This document shows, piece by piece, positions 43,291 through 51,953 of a stretch of DNA of 64,000 nt. A program made the position numbers and the translations under genes. The first letter of the stretch is position 1. Every line of letters begins with the position of its first letter. Source of the stretch: UKL13-2 sp043744255 (GTDB taxonomy: Bacteria; Pseudomonadota; Gammaproteobacteria; Burkholderiales; Usitatibacteraceae); contig JAYTVA010000062.1 of assembly GCA_043744255.1 (NCBI GenBank), positions 1-64,000 of the forward strand, read 5' to 3'. The notes below the pieces were generated by a model, which was not told the DNA's origin, made no database searches, and worked only from the letters and a program-made list of their open reading frames with translations.

Positions 43291-44001
43291 ATGTTTACCC
43301 ACTTGAAAGAAGACATCGCCAGCGTCTACGCCCGCGACCCCGCCGCCCGCAACGCTTGGGAGGTACTGACCTGTTACCCCGGCATGCACGCCATCTGGTT
43401 GCATCGCGGCATCTCGCACCCGCTGTGGAAAATGGGCTTGAAGTGGCTCGCGCGCTTTGTCGCCAACATTGGTCGCGCCTTCACCGGCGTCGAAATTCAT
43501 CCCGGTGCCACGCTCGGTCGCCGGGTATTTTTTGACCACGCCATCGGCATCGTTATCGGCGAAACCGCCGAGATCGGCGACGACTGCACGCTCTATCACG
43601 GCGTCACACTCGGCGGCGTGTCGTGGAACAAAGGCAAGCGCCATCCCACGCTCGAGGCTGGCGTCACGGTCGGCGCAGGGGCAAAAATTCTCGGCCCATT
43701 CTCGGTCGGCGCTGGTGCCAAGATTGGCTCGAATAGCGTTGTGGTCAAAGCCGTGCCCGCAGGGGCCACGGTGGTGGGCATTCCCGCGCGGATCGTTGAA
43801 GGTGTCAGCGGTGAAGCGGGACACGCGTTTTCGGCCTATGCCGTGACCACCAACGAAAACGATCCTCTGAATGCGGTGCTCAAAACGTTGGCGGCGCGCT
43901 CGGATTCTTCTGACGCGCTGATCGAGGCGTTGTTAAAACGGATCGAATCGCTGGAAGCGGAGAAAAAACTACAGCCGACCAACAAGGCGGTCGGTTTCTA
44001 A
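43291..44001 (+). CDS. cysE: Serine O-acetyltransferase CysE
   Basis: 236 residues from ATG 43291 (MFTHLKED); the open frame starts at 43246 but lacks a proper start there. It acetylates serine with acetyl-CoA, the first step of cysteine synthesis. The left-handed beta-helix of hexapeptide repeats is clear (ATLGRRVFFDHAIGIVIGET, IGDDCTLYHGVTLGG, VTVGAGAKILGPFSVGAGAK). The Asp/His catalytic pair is in FFDHAIG and the His of LYHGVTL. A variable helical tail follows. Location upstream of isc fits cysteine supply for the desulfurase IscS. Confidence 0.94.
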   Translation: MFTHLKEDIASVYARDPAARNAWEVLTCYPGMHAIWLHRGISHPLWKMGLKWLARFVANIGRAFTGVEIHPGATLGRRVFFDHAIGIVIGETAEIGDDCTLYHGVTLGGVSWNKGKRHPTLEAGVTVGAGAKILGPFSVGAGAKIGSNSVVVKAVPAGATVVGIPARIVEGVSGEAGHAFSAYAVTTNENDPLNAVLKTLAARSDSSDALIEALLKRIESLEAEKKLQPTNKAVGF

Positions 44002-44199
44002 TTGCGTTTCTTGGCCGCTGTCGCGTTGAATATGTTCGCGGCAAAATGCGCCGAAACGCCCTTGGATAGTCGGGTTTGAGGGTTCGATCCGCCCGCATGC
44101 GCTGTGCGTGCTTGTCCATGAAGCGTTGGTCGTACGGAAGAAATCTGCGGCGACGACTGCGCATTCCGCCACTCAATTTTTCTGCAACTTTTACCGCGA

Positions 44200-44232
44200 A
44201 TAGTTGACTAATCTACTCAGGATTACTAAAAT
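44200..44232 (+). promoter_or_regulatory. iscR promoter overlapping a type 1 IscR operator
   Basis: A -35 box TTGACT (44204-44209), 17-base spacer and -10 box TAAAAT (44227-44232) form a good sigma-70 promoter 90 bases before iscR. The segment 44200-44224 (ATAGTTGACT, then AATCTACTCAGGATT) agrees with the type 1 IscR motif ATASYYGACTRWWWYAGTCRRSTAT at most positions and overlaps the -35 region. This implies repression by [2Fe-2S]-IscR as in E. coli. The rest of the 320-base cysE-iscR gap shows no gene. Confidence 0.75.
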
Positions 44233-44321
44233 TGAGTCGCTTAATCGAGATTCAGAGTTGAGATTAAGAATCGGGGTTGAGTGGGGCTGAATGGAATTGA
44301 AATTATGGACGAAGGTTCCCA

Positions 44322-44795
44322 ATGAGATTGACCACCAAAGGCCGCTTTGCCGTTACCGCGATGCTTGATTTGGCGATGCACGCCGATCAGGGTCCGGTGA
44401 CGCTCGCCAACATTAGCGAGCGGCAAAAAATCTCGCTCTCTTATTTGGAGCAACTATTTGGCAAGCTTCGTCGCGGCGCGCTCGTGGCCAGCGTGCGCGG
44501 TCCGGGCGGCGGGTATCGCCTCGGTAAGCCAGCGCAGCAGCTCAATGTGGCCGACATTATCGTCGCGGTGGAAGAGCCGATTGATTCGCGCCAGTGTGAA
44601 GGCAAGGACAATTGCCTCGGCGAGAAACGCTGTATGACCCACGAACTGTGGGAGAGTTTGAATGAGACGGTGTTGAATTACCTCGGTGGCGTCACGCTGG
44701 CGAGTTTGATGGAGCAGCAAAAAGTGAAGGCGGTGATTCGCCCCGCCAATATTGGCCGAGTGCGTCCGCGCGCGAGTGCTGCGGCCACGGTCTGA
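44322..44795 (+). CDS. iscR: Fe-S cluster assembly regulator IscR
   Basis: 157 residues, Rrf2 family. N-terminal winged helix-turn-helix (RLTTKGRFAVTAMLDLAMHA, then KISLSYLEQLFGKLRRGALV) and the three cluster-binding cysteines in SRQCEGKDNCLGEKRCMTHE, with His in the same segment. It binds a [2Fe-2S] cluster and represses the isc operon when cluster supply is sufficient. First gene of the isc cluster, 17 bases before iscS; an operator-like site lies upstream. Confidence 0.96.
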   Translation: MRLTTKGRFAVTAMLDLAMHADQGPVTLANISERQKISLSYLEQLFGKLRRGALVASVRGPGGGYRLGKPAQQLNVADIIVAVEEPIDSRQCEGKDNCLGEKRCMTHELWESLNETVLNYLGGVTLASLMEQQKVKAVIRPANIGRVRPRASAAATV

Positions 44796-44812
44796 TTTTT
44801 GAGAGCAAGCAA

Positions 44813-46021
44813 ATGAAACAACCTATCTACCTCGATTACTCTGCGACCACGCCGGTTGATCCGCGCGTAGCGGCAAAAATGATTCCGTATCTCACCGAGA
44901 TGTACGGCAACCCCGCGTCGCGCAGCCACAGCTATGGCTGGACGGCTGAAGAAGCGGTGGAAGCGGCGCGCGTGGAAGTCGCGAAGCTGGTCAATTGCGA
45001 TGAAAAAGAGATCGTTTGGACTTCCGGTGCAACCGAGTCGATCAACCTCGCCGTCAAGGGCGCAGCGAATTTCTACCAGACCAAAGGTAAGCATCTCATC
45101 ACGCTCAAAACCGAGCACAAGGCCACGCTCGATACGTTCCGCGAATTAGAGCGGCAGGGTTTTGAGGCGACGTATTTGGATGTATTGGAAAACGGCCTCG
45201 TTGACCTCGACGTGTTCAAGTCGGCCCTGCGCCCAGATACGATTGTGGTGTCGATTCTGTATGTGAATAACGAGATTGGCGTGATTCAACCGATTGCCGA
45301 GATCGGCGAAATTTGTCGCGAGCGCGGCATTATTTTTCACGTCGATGCGGCACAAGCGACCGGCAAAGTGGTGGTCGATTTGCAAACCCTCAAAGTGGAT
45401 TTGATGAGTTTTTGCGCACACAAAACCTATGGCCCGAAAGGTGTCGGCGCGTTGTTCGTGCGCCGTAAACCGCGTGTGCGCTTAGAGGCGCAAATGCACG
45501 GCGGTGGTCATGAGCGCGGTTTCCGTTCGGGTACGCTGGCCACACATCAACTGGTTGGTATGGGTGAATGCTTCCGCTTGGCGCGTCTGGAAATGGCGAC
45601 CGAGAACGAACGCATCCGCATGTTGCGTGATCGCCTGCTCAATGGCATCAAGGATATGGAAGAGGTCTACGTCAACGGCGATCTCGAACAGCGCGTGCCG
45701 CATAACCTCAACGTGAGTTTCAATTTCGTCGAGGGCGAATCGCTCATCATGGGCATCAAGGAGTTGGCGGTGTCATCAGGTTCCGCGTGTACCTCGGCGT
45801 CGTTGGAGCCCTCGTATGTGTTGCGCGCGCTGGGTCGTAACGATGAGTTGGCGCATTCCTCGATCCGTTTCACAATCGGGCGTTTCACGAACGAAGCCGA
45901 CATCGACTTCGCCATCAAGTTATTGAAAGAGCGCATTCAAAAGCTGCGCGATATGTCGCCACTCTGGGAAATGTTCAAGGATGGCGTGGACTTGAATAGC
46001 GTGCAGTGGGCGGCACATTAA
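44813..46021 (+). CDS. iscS: Cysteine desulfurase IscS
   Basis: 402 residues, PLP-dependent enzyme that takes sulfur from cysteine and passes it to IscU and other acceptors. PLP lysine is in FCAHKTYGPKGVGALFVRRK; the active-site loop cysteine is in SSGSACTSASLEPSYVLRAL; the N-terminus MKQPIYLDYSATTPVDPRVA is typical. The length matches IscS (about 404). It is separated from iscU by 156 bases containing a repeat and hairpin. Confidence 0.97.
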   Translation: MKQPIYLDYSATTPVDPRVAAKMIPYLTEMYGNPASRSHSYGWTAEEAVEAARVEVAKLVNCDEKEIVWTSGATESINLAVKGAANFYQTKGKHLITLKTEHKATLDTFRELERQGFEATYLDVLENGLVDLDVFKSALRPDTIVVSILYVNNEIGVIQPIAEIGEICRERGIIFHVDAAQATGKVVVDLQTLKVDLMSFCAHKTYGPKGVGALFVRRKPRVRLEAQMHGGGHERGFRSGTLATHQLVGMGECFRLARLEMATENERIRMLRDRLLNGIKDMEEVYVNGDLEQRVPHNLNVSFNFVEGESLIMGIKELAVSSGSACTSASLEPSYVLRALGRNDELAHSSIRFTIGRFTNEADIDFAIKLLKERIQKLRDMSPLWEMFKDGVDLNSVQWAAH

Positions 46022-46025
46022 GTTG

Positions 46026-46087
46026 AACAGCCAAAAGTAAAACAGCCAAAAGTAAAACAGCCAAAAGTAAAAACCTACTTTTGGCTG
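46026..46087 (+). repeat. Triple 15-bp repeat ending in a hairpin between iscS and iscU
   Basis: Three perfect copies of AACAGCCAAAAGTAA (46026-46070) are followed by one complementary arm TACTTTTGGCTG (46076-46087). The last copy forms a 12-bp stem with a 6-base loop; the other two copies could pair with the same arm instead. No T-run follows, so it looks like an mRNA processing, stability or attenuation element rather than a terminator. Confidence 0.8.
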
Positions 46088-46177
46088 GGAAAGTTAGGGC
46101 AATTCGCGGGCGGAGCCCGACGAATTGCGGAACGTAAAACCGGGTGAGGCAGGCAGTCTGACGCAAGGAGTACGAAA

Positions 46178-46582
46178 ATGGCATACAGCACAAAAGTTAT
46201 CGACCACTATGAGAATCCACGTAACGTGGGCTCGTTCGGCAAAGATGAAGATGGTGTGGCGACCGGCATGGTCGGCGCACCGGCGTGCGGCGACGTGATG
46301 AAATTGCAGATCAAGGTCGGCGCCGACGGCATCATTCAAGATGCCAAATTCAAGACCTATGGCTGCGGTTCGGCGATTGCTTCGTCTTCGCTCGTCACGG
46401 AGTGGGTCAAAGGCAAATCCCTCGATGAGGCGGGTGAAATCAAAAATACGCAAATCGCTGAAGAGCTTGCGCTGCCGCCGGTGAAGATTCACTGCTCCAT
46501 TCTCGCCGAAGATGCGATCAAGGCGGCCATTGCTGATTACAAGGCGCGGCACGGCGAAGGCTTGAAAGCGGCTGCGGAATAA
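46178..46582 (+). CDS. iscU: Fe-S cluster scaffold IscU
   Basis: 134 residues; ATG 46178 after AAGGAGTACGAAA. The three scaffold cysteines and the conserved Asp are present: GAPACGDVMKLQ, KTYGCGSAIASSS and KIHCSILAEDAI. The HscA-recognition LPPVK motif is present (LALPPVKIHC). IscU assembles [2Fe-2S] clusters from IscS sulfur and hands them on with help of HscA/HscB. Two bases separate it from iscA. Confidence 0.97.
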   Translation: MAYSTKVIDHYENPRNVGSFGKDEDGVATGMVGAPACGDVMKLQIKVGADGIIQDAKFKTYGCGSAIASSSLVTEWVKGKSLDEAGEIKNTQIAEELALPPVKIHCSILAEDAIKAAIADYKARHGEGLKAAAE

Positions 46583-46584
46583 TC

Positions 46585-46908
46585 ATGGCGATCACACTGA
46601 CTGAGCGCGCGGCGACGCACGTGCAAAATTACTTGACCAAGCGCGGCAAGGGCGTGGGTTTGCGCTTTGGTGTGCGCACCACCGGCTGTTCGGGCATGGC
46701 GTACAAGCTCGAGTTTGTCGATGCGCCGGGCGATGAAGATCAGTCGTTTGAATCGCATGGCGTGAAGGTATTTGTCGATCCAAAGAGCTTGGTCTACATC
46801 GACGGCACCGAACTCGATTTTGCGCGCGAAGGTTTGAATGAAGGCTTCAAGTTCAATAACCCAAACGAGAAAAATCAGTGCGGCTGCGGGGAAAGTTTTA
46901 ACGTTTAG
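46585..46908 (+). CDS. iscA: A-type Fe-S carrier IscA
   Basis: 107 residues. The three conserved cysteines are in RTTGCSGMAYKLEF and NQCGCGESFNV. IscA receives clusters or iron and delivers [4Fe-4S] clusters to apo-proteins. It starts two bases after iscU; after its stop a 241-base gap with a palindromic element and a terminator precedes hscB. Confidence 0.96.
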   Translation: MAITLTERAATHVQNYLTKRGKGVGLRFGVRTTGCSGMAYKLEFVDAPGDEDQSFESHGVKVFVDPKSLVYIDGTELDFAREGLNEGFKFNNPNEKNQCGCGESFNV

Positions 46909-46946
46909 CGGTTCTTGGTAGCGTTGGTTTCCAAAAGGATCGAGTG

Positions 46947-47053
46947 GAAAATCCCCCAATGACCTCAACGCAAATCACCGCATCCGTTTGCCCCCTTTTC
47001 TAAAGGGGGCAGCATCTCGACAGTGTTGGCATTGAGATGGCAGGGGGATTTTC
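46947..47053. repeat. 107-bp imperfect palindrome (MITE/REP-like) inside the isc operon
   Basis: Outer arms GAAAATCCCCC (46947-46957) and GGGGGATTTTC (47043-47053), and a perfect inner stem TGCCCCCTTT (46989-46998) with AAAGGGGGCA (47002-47011). The arms between are partly complementary. It looks like an inserted extragenic palindromic element. Confidence 0.7.
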
Positions 47054-47119
47054 AGCGTTACAGATCGAGGTGATGCGTGCAATCTGCACCCGCACAAAGC
47101 AACCAGTGAAAATATTGAG

Positions 47120-47146
47120 ACGGGGCGATCATCGCCCCGTTTTTAT
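47120..47146 (+). terminator. Intrinsic terminator or attenuator directly before hscB
   Basis: ACGGGGCGAT (47120-47129) and ATCGCCCCGT (47131-47140) form a GC-rich hairpin followed by TTTTAT. The T-run ends only three bases before the hscB ATG (47150), leaving no room for a promoter behind it. Confidence 0.8.
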
Positions 47147-47149
47147 GTG

Positions 47150-47683
47150 ATGAATATCGACTTCAAAAAAAATCATTTTGAATTGTTCGCGCTGCCGGTG
47201 GCTTTCGCCATCGACAGTGCCCTGCTTGATCGCGCTTATCGCGAGGTGCAGTCCGAAGTGCATCCTGATCGCTTCGCCAATGCGACCGATGCGGAAAAGC
47301 GCCTCGCCGCCCAGTGGGCAACGCGTACCAATGAAGCCTATCGCACGCTGAAATCACCGCTCAATCGCGGGCGCTATTTTTTGCAGGTGCACAGCATCGA
47401 CACCGAGGAAGAAACTAACACCTCCATGCCGCTGGATTTTTTGATGCAGCAAATGGAATGGCGCGAAGCGGTGGTGGATGCGAAGGCGGCGAAAGATGAA
47501 GCGGCGATCACACAGCTCGCCAAGCAAAAACATACGGAAGAGAGGTCGCTGTTTTCATTGCTCAGCCAACAACTGGCAGAAAAATCCTCATACACCCGCG
47601 CCCGCGAGACCGTGCGTAAGCTCCGCTTTCTCGAAAAATTGGGCGAAGAAATTGATATTGCGTTCGAGGCGGTTGACCTCTAA
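47150..47683 (+). CDS. hscB: Co-chaperone HscB
   Basis: About 177 residues; start at ATG 47150, with an in-frame GTG at 47147. J-domain with the HPD motif in VQSEVHPDRFANATDAEK, followed by the C-terminal three-helix domain that binds IscU. HscB presents IscU to HscA and stimulates its ATPase. There is no clear ribosome binding site because the hairpin terminator sits immediately upstream. Confidence 0.95.
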   Translation: MNIDFKKNHFELFALPVAFAIDSALLDRAYREVQSEVHPDRFANATDAEKRLAAQWATRTNEAYRTLKSPLNRGRYFLQVHSIDTEEETNTSMPLDFLMQQMEWREAVVDAKAAKDEAAITQLAKQKHTEERSLFSLLSQQLAEKSSYTRARETVRKLRFLEKLGEEIDIAFEAVDL

Positions 47684-47702
47684 CCCTTGAAAGAAAAAAG
47701 TA

Positions 47703-49583
47703 ATGGCTCTCCTGCAAATCGCTGAACCCGGCGAATCGACCGCCCCGCATCAACACCGGCTCGCCGTCGGCATTGATCTGGGCACGACCAACTCTTTGCT
47801 CGCGACGGTGCGCAGCGGTGCCGCCGAAATTTTGACCAATCACGAGGGCGAAAAATTGCTGCCCTCGGTGGTGCGCTACTTCGCGGAAGGCCGCGTCGAT
47901 ATTGGCCGCGCAGCCAAAGACAGTCAGGCCGATGATCCTGAAAACACCATCGTTTCCGTCAAGCGTTTTATGGGGCGTGGCCTCGCCGACGTGGCGCGCT
48001 ATGGTGCCTTGCCGTACAAATTTGTTGATGCGCCCGGCATGGTGAAAATCGACACAGTCGCGGGCGTGAAATCTCCGGTCGATGTTTCTGCTGACATCTT
48101 GCGGGTATTGCGTGCGCAAGCCGAAGAGGCGCTCGGTGGTGAGTTGGTGGGAGCGGTGATTACCGTGCCCGCCTATTTTGATGATGCGCAAAGGCAAGCG
48201 ACGAAGGATGCGGCGCGTCTCGCGGGTCTCGACGTGCTGCGCTTATTGAACGAACCGACTGCGGCGGCGATTGCCTACGGCCTCGACAATGGTTCCGAAG
48301 GCACCTTCGTCGTTTTCGATTTGGGCGGCGGCACGTTCGACGTGTCGATTCTCAAACTCACGCGCGGCGTGTTTGAAGTGCTGGCGACCAACGGCGATTC
48401 AGCGCTAGGCGGCGATGATTTCGATCAGACCATTGCTGCACATTGGCGCAAGCAACACGGCCTCGTCGGCGCGAATCACAAGGACATGCGGCGCCTGTTG
48501 ATGGCGGCGCGGCGCGTAAAAGAAGCGCTCACTGACGTGGTGATTGCCGATACCAGTGTCACGCTTTCGTATGGGCAGGAGCCAGTATTCAAGCTCACGC
48601 GCGAAGAGTTTCATCACATGACCGCGCAGTTGATTGAGCGCACTTTGCAACCGACAAAGAAAGCGATGCGTGATGCCAAGCTCACCCCTGGCGACATTGA
48701 CGGCGTGGTGATGGTCGGTGGTGCCACCCGCATGCCGCATGTGCAGGCCTTGGTGTCCGAGTATTTCGGCAAGCCGCTACTGAACAATCTCGACCCTGAC
48801 AAGGTGGTCGCCCTCGGCGCGGCGATTCAAGCGAACGTACTCGCGGGCAACAAAACCGGCGAGGACATGCTGCTGCTCGATGTGATTCCGCTCTCGCTGG
48901 GTTTGGAAACCATGGGCGGCTTGGTCGAAAAAGTTATTCCGCGCAATTCCACCATTCCGGTCGCACGCGCGCAGGAATTTACAACTTACAAAGATGGGCA
49001 AACCGCGATGGCGATTCACGTCGTGCAGGGTGAGCGTGAGTTGGTGAAAGACTGCCGATCATTAGCGCGCTTTGTACTGCGCGGTATTCCGCCAATGGTG
49101 GCAGGTGCCGCGCGGATTCGCGTGACGTTTCAAGTCGATGCGGATGGACTTGTCGCGGTCGCCGCACGGGAATTGGTGAGCGGCGTTGAAGCCAACATTG
49201 AAGTGAAGCCATCGTACGGACTTACTGACGCGGAAATCGCGGACATGCTCAAAGCCAGCTTTAGCCATGCCAAAGAAGACGCTGACGCACGGGTGCTGAG
49301 CGAAGCGCGCGTGGATGCGATTCGTTTGATCGACGCCGTAGAAGCCGCGCTCAAGAAAGATGGCGAGGCGTTGTTGAGCGCGGACGAAAGGGAAAAAATT
49401 GAACACGCCATTGCGGCATTGCGTCCCGTTGCTGCGGCCGACGATGCGCGCACAATGAAGACTGCGATGGAAACTCTCTCGCAAACCACCGAAGAATTTG
49501 CCGCGCGGCGGATGGATCGTAGCGTGGCATCTGCCCTCAAAGGCAAAACCATTGCCGAAGCCTTAACCGACGACACCAAATGA
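47703..49583 (+). CDS. hscA: Hsp70-type chaperone HscA
   Basis: 626 residues. ATPase domain motifs VGIDLGTTNSLLATV near residue 22, IAYGLDNGSEGTFVVFDLGG and VVMVGGATRMPHVQALVSEY; the substrate-binding domain follows and is typical of HscA rather than DnaK. It uses ATP to release clusters from IscU. Starts 19 bases after hscB; its stop overlaps the fdx start as ATGA. Confidence 0.97.
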   Translation: MALLQIAEPGESTAPHQHRLAVGIDLGTTNSLLATVRSGAAEILTNHEGEKLLPSVVRYFAEGRVDIGRAAKDSQADDPENTIVSVKRFMGRGLADVARYGALPYKFVDAPGMVKIDTVAGVKSPVDVSADILRVLRAQAEEALGGELVGAVITVPAYFDDAQRQATKDAARLAGLDVLRLLNEPTAAAIAYGLDNGSEGTFVVFDLGGGTFDVSILKLTRGVFEVLATNGDSALGGDDFDQTIAAHWRKQHGLVGANHKDMRRLLMAARRVKEALTDVVIADTSVTLSYGQEPVFKLTREEFHHMTAQLIERTLQPTKKAMRDAKLTPGDIDGVVMVGGATRMPHVQALVSEYFGKPLLNNLDPDKVVALGAAIQANVLAGNKTGEDMLLLDVIPLSLGLETMGGLVEKVIPRNSTIPVARAQEFTTYKDGQTAMAIHVVQGERELVKDCRSLARFVLRGIPPMVAGAARIRVTFQVDADGLVAVAARELVSGVEANIEVKPSYGLTDAEIADMLKASFSHAKEDADARVLSEARVDAIRLIDAVEAALKKDGEALLSADEREKIEHAIAALRPVAAADDARTMKTAMETLSQTTEEFAARRMDRSVASALKGKTIAEALTDDTK

Positions 49584-49918
49584 CCACCATTAAAATCCTC
49601 CCCCACGAATCGCTCTGCCCCAAGGGTCTCGAATTCGACGCGCCCAACGGCGAAACGCTCTGCGACGCGCTGCTGCGCAACCACATCGAAATCGAACACG
49701 CTTGCGAAAAATCTTGCGCGTGTACGACCTGCCACGTCATCGTGCGCGAAGGCATTGCTTCACTCGACGAGGCCGCCGAAAAAGAAGAAGACATGCTCGA
49801 TATGGCGTGGGGTTTGACGCCGTTATCGCGGCTTTCCTGCCAAGCCAAGGTGCGCGATCAAGCGCTCGTGATTGAAATCCCGAAATACACGATCAATCAT
49901 GCACGGGAGACCCACTGA
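49580..49918 (+). CDS. fdx: ISC-type [2Fe-2S] ferredoxin
   Basis: 112 residues. Cluster ligands in EHACEKSCACTTCHVIVREG and the distal Cys in RLSCQAKVRDQ, as in adrenodoxin-type Isc ferredoxins. It supplies electrons for cluster assembly on IscU. Translationally coupled to hscA (ATGA) and to iscX (TGATG). Confidence 0.96.
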   Translation: MTTIKILPHESLCPKGLEFDAPNGETLCDALLRNHIEIEHACEKSCACTTCHVIVREGIASLDEAAEKEEDMLDMAWGLTPLSRLSCQAKVRDQALVIEIPKYTINHARETH

Positions 49919-50118
49919 TGACGCTCAAATGGACGGACACGCTGGAGATCGCGATGCGGCTTCTGGACGCGCACCCCGAAGTAGATCCGAAAACGATTCG
50001 CTTTACCGACTTGCGCGCGTGGGTGATGGCGTTGCCGGAGTTTGGCGATGACCCCACGCACTCGGGCGAAAAAATTCTCGAAGCCATTCAAATGGCGTGG
50101 ATTGACGAGGCGGAGTAA
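49918..50118 (+). CDS. iscX: Fe-S assembly protein IscX
   Basis: 66 residues, acidic, with the family pattern LKWTDTLEIAMRLLDAHPEV and DPTHSGEKILEAIQMAWIDE. IscX binds IscS and iron and modulates desulfurase activity. Its start overlaps the fdx stop. Last gene of the isc operon. Confidence 0.95.
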   Translation: MTLKWTDTLEIAMRLLDAHPEVDPKTIRFTDLRAWVMALPEFGDDPTHSGEKILEAIQMAWIDEAE

Positions 50119-50130
50119 CGGAACAGCGGA

Positions 50131-50160
50131 CGAAAAAAAGGGTGGTCTTTCGACCACCCC
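50131..50160 (-). terminator. Hairpin terminator between iscX and the response-regulator gene
   Basis: GGGTGGTC (50140-50147), loop TTTC, GACCACCC (50152-50159). On the minus strand it is followed by a run of seven T, so it terminates the minus-strand two-component operon; on the plus strand the same stem closes the isc operon without a T-run. Confidence 0.75.
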
Positions 50161-50531
50161 TCAAGGCGCACTCTCGAGTATCCACAGAGGAGAACCTTCA
50201 GTGATTTGGGGACCTATCCATCACACCGAAGCGCCCAGGGAGGAGGGGCGTTCCGCGAATACTCGTAGCTATTCTAGCAGATGGCGTGCCAGAAAAAATA
50301 TATCTATACAAAACAAAGGCTTGTCAACAATTGTCGCAAAAATCTAGCGCCTAGGTTACTCACCTACTGTCTGGTTGTGGCGACATAAACGGTAATAATT
50401 TTTAACCTATTGATTCGATAGACTAATTGTTGTCTCTGTTCGGCGACATTCGCATCTAGCATTCCAACACATTTGCGGCACTTTTTGTGTCCGCGCAGTC
50501 GCATGCGCCGACCGACACCCCAGTCAGCACC
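50161..50531. other. 371-base gap without a gene
   Basis: AT-rich stretch between the hairpin terminator and the response-regulator gene. No reading frame, RNA gene or strong repeat could be supported; it contains only short AT-rich stretches (around 50280-50430). Confidence 0.5.
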
Positions 50532-51941
50532 TCAATCCTGATGCGGTTTGAAATGCGCCGCTTCCAGCCCATGCCGCTGGAGCAATTTGTAGAATTCGGT
50601 GCGGTTACGCCGCGCCAGCTTGGCCGCCTGCGTCACGTTGCCTTGGGTGAGCTTGAGAATACGCGTCAGATAGTCGTATTCAAAGCGGCGCCGCGCATCC
50701 TCAAACGAATCGACGGTCTGCATCCCAAGCTGCATTGCCTGCTCGACAGTTTTCGGCGCGACGATGTCGGTACTGGTGAGCGCGACTGCCTGTTCGGCCA
50801 CGTTAAAAAGCTGGCGAATATTGCCCGGCCAAGGTGCTGCGATCAGCATTTCCAAGGCATCCGGTGAAAACGCGTTCACGTTCTTCTCGTAACGCTTCGC
50901 GAGCACTCTTAGAAAGTGGTTGAGCAGTAAAGGAATGTCTTCGCGGCGGTCGCGCAACGGTGGCAGCAACAGCGTTACGACGTTCAGCCGATAGAACAAA
51001 TCCTCGCGGAACGCGCCAGTTGCCTTGGCCTCCACCAAATCGCGATGGCTGGCTGAAATCACGCGCACGTCTACCGGCACGGTCTTGGTTGAGCCGACTG
51101 GACGCACCTCGCGCGCTTCCAATACGCGCAACAGTTTTACTTGAAGTGATAACGGCATGTCGCCAATTTCATCGAGCAGCAACGTGCCACCGTTGGCTTC
51201 CATGAATAGACCCGCATGATCGCTGGTCGCGCCAGTGAAGGCACCCTTCTTGTGGCCGAACAGCTCAGACTCCAACAGCGCTTCGGGAATGGCACCGCAG
51301 TTAATTGCGACGAATGGCTTGTCCGCGCGCCGACTCGCGCGGTGAATTGCCTGCGCCAGCACCTCTTTGCCGGTGCCGCTTTCACCCTGGATTAACACGC
51401 TCGCCTCTCCCTGCGCCACGCGCTCTGCGCGCAGCAACAAGTCTTCCATCAGCGGGCTCTTGGTGATGATGTCGGAACGCCAGGCGCTGGCCGCATTCTG
51501 CGAGTCGCGGGTACGCGAGGCGGTGCCATGCAGCGACAATGCGCGCTCAATTTGTTGCAGTAGCTGGTGCGCATCGTAGGGCTTGGTGATGTAGCCGAAA
51601 ACGCCCTGCTGGGTGGCGGCTACGGCGTCCGGAATGGTGCCATGGGCGGTGAGCATGATGACCGGCAGGCCGGAGTGGCGACGCTCAATTTCGTGGAATA
51701 GCGCCATGCCGTCGAGACCCGCCATACGCAAATCCGTGACCACCAGATCGGGTCGCTCGGCGGCGATCATCGACAACGCTTGTTGGCCGCTACTGGCAGT
51801 CATCACCGCGTAGCCGCTCGCTTTCAGGCGAATCGCCAACAGCTTCAACAGATCTGGATCATCGTCTACCAGCAGCAAATTGCCGTTTTGCATGCGTGGC
51901 GGCGTAATACTCGGGGGGTGAAGCACTGCGGCCATGTTCAT
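50532..51941 (-). CDS. glrR: Sigma-54-dependent response regulator (GlrR/QseF-like)
   Basis: About 469 residues from ATG 51941, preceded by GTGGAG. Receiver domain (LLLVDDDPDLLKLL, phospho-acceptor Asp in LVVTDLRMAGLDG, Lys in YITKPYDAH), AAA+ domain with Walker A IQGESGTGKEVLAQAIH, the sigma-54 contact motif GAFTGAT, Walker B TLLLDEIGDMPL, and a C-terminal Fis-type helix-turn-helix (TQGNVTQAAKLARRNRTEFY). It activates sigma-54 promoters; enterobacterial GlrR controls the small RNA GlmY and rpoE. Downstream of the lipoprotein and kinase genes in one operon. Confidence 0.9.
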   Translation of the reverse strand: MNMAAVLHPPSITPPRMQNGNLLLVDDDPDLLKLLAIRLKASGYAVMTASSGQQALSMIAAERPDLVVTDLRMAGLDGMALFHEIERRHSGLPVIMLTAHGTIPDAVAATQQGVFGYITKPYDAHQLLQQIERALSLHGTASRTRDSQNAASAWRSDIITKSPLMEDLLLRAERVAQGEASVLIQGESGTGKEVLAQAIHRASRRADKPFVAINCGAIPEALLESELFGHKKGAFTGATSDHAGLFMEANGGTLLLDEIGDMPLSLQVKLLRVLEAREVRPVGSTKTVPVDVRVISASHRDLVEAKATGAFREDLFYRLNVVTLLLPPLRDRREDIPLLLNHFLRVLAKRYEKNVNAFSPDALEMLIAAPWPGNIRQLFNVAEQAVALTSTDIVAPKTVEQAMQLGMQTVDSFEDARRRFEYDYLTRILKLTQGNVTQAAKLARRNRTEFYKLLQRHGLEAAHFKPHQD

Positions 51942-51953
51942 ACACAAACTCCA

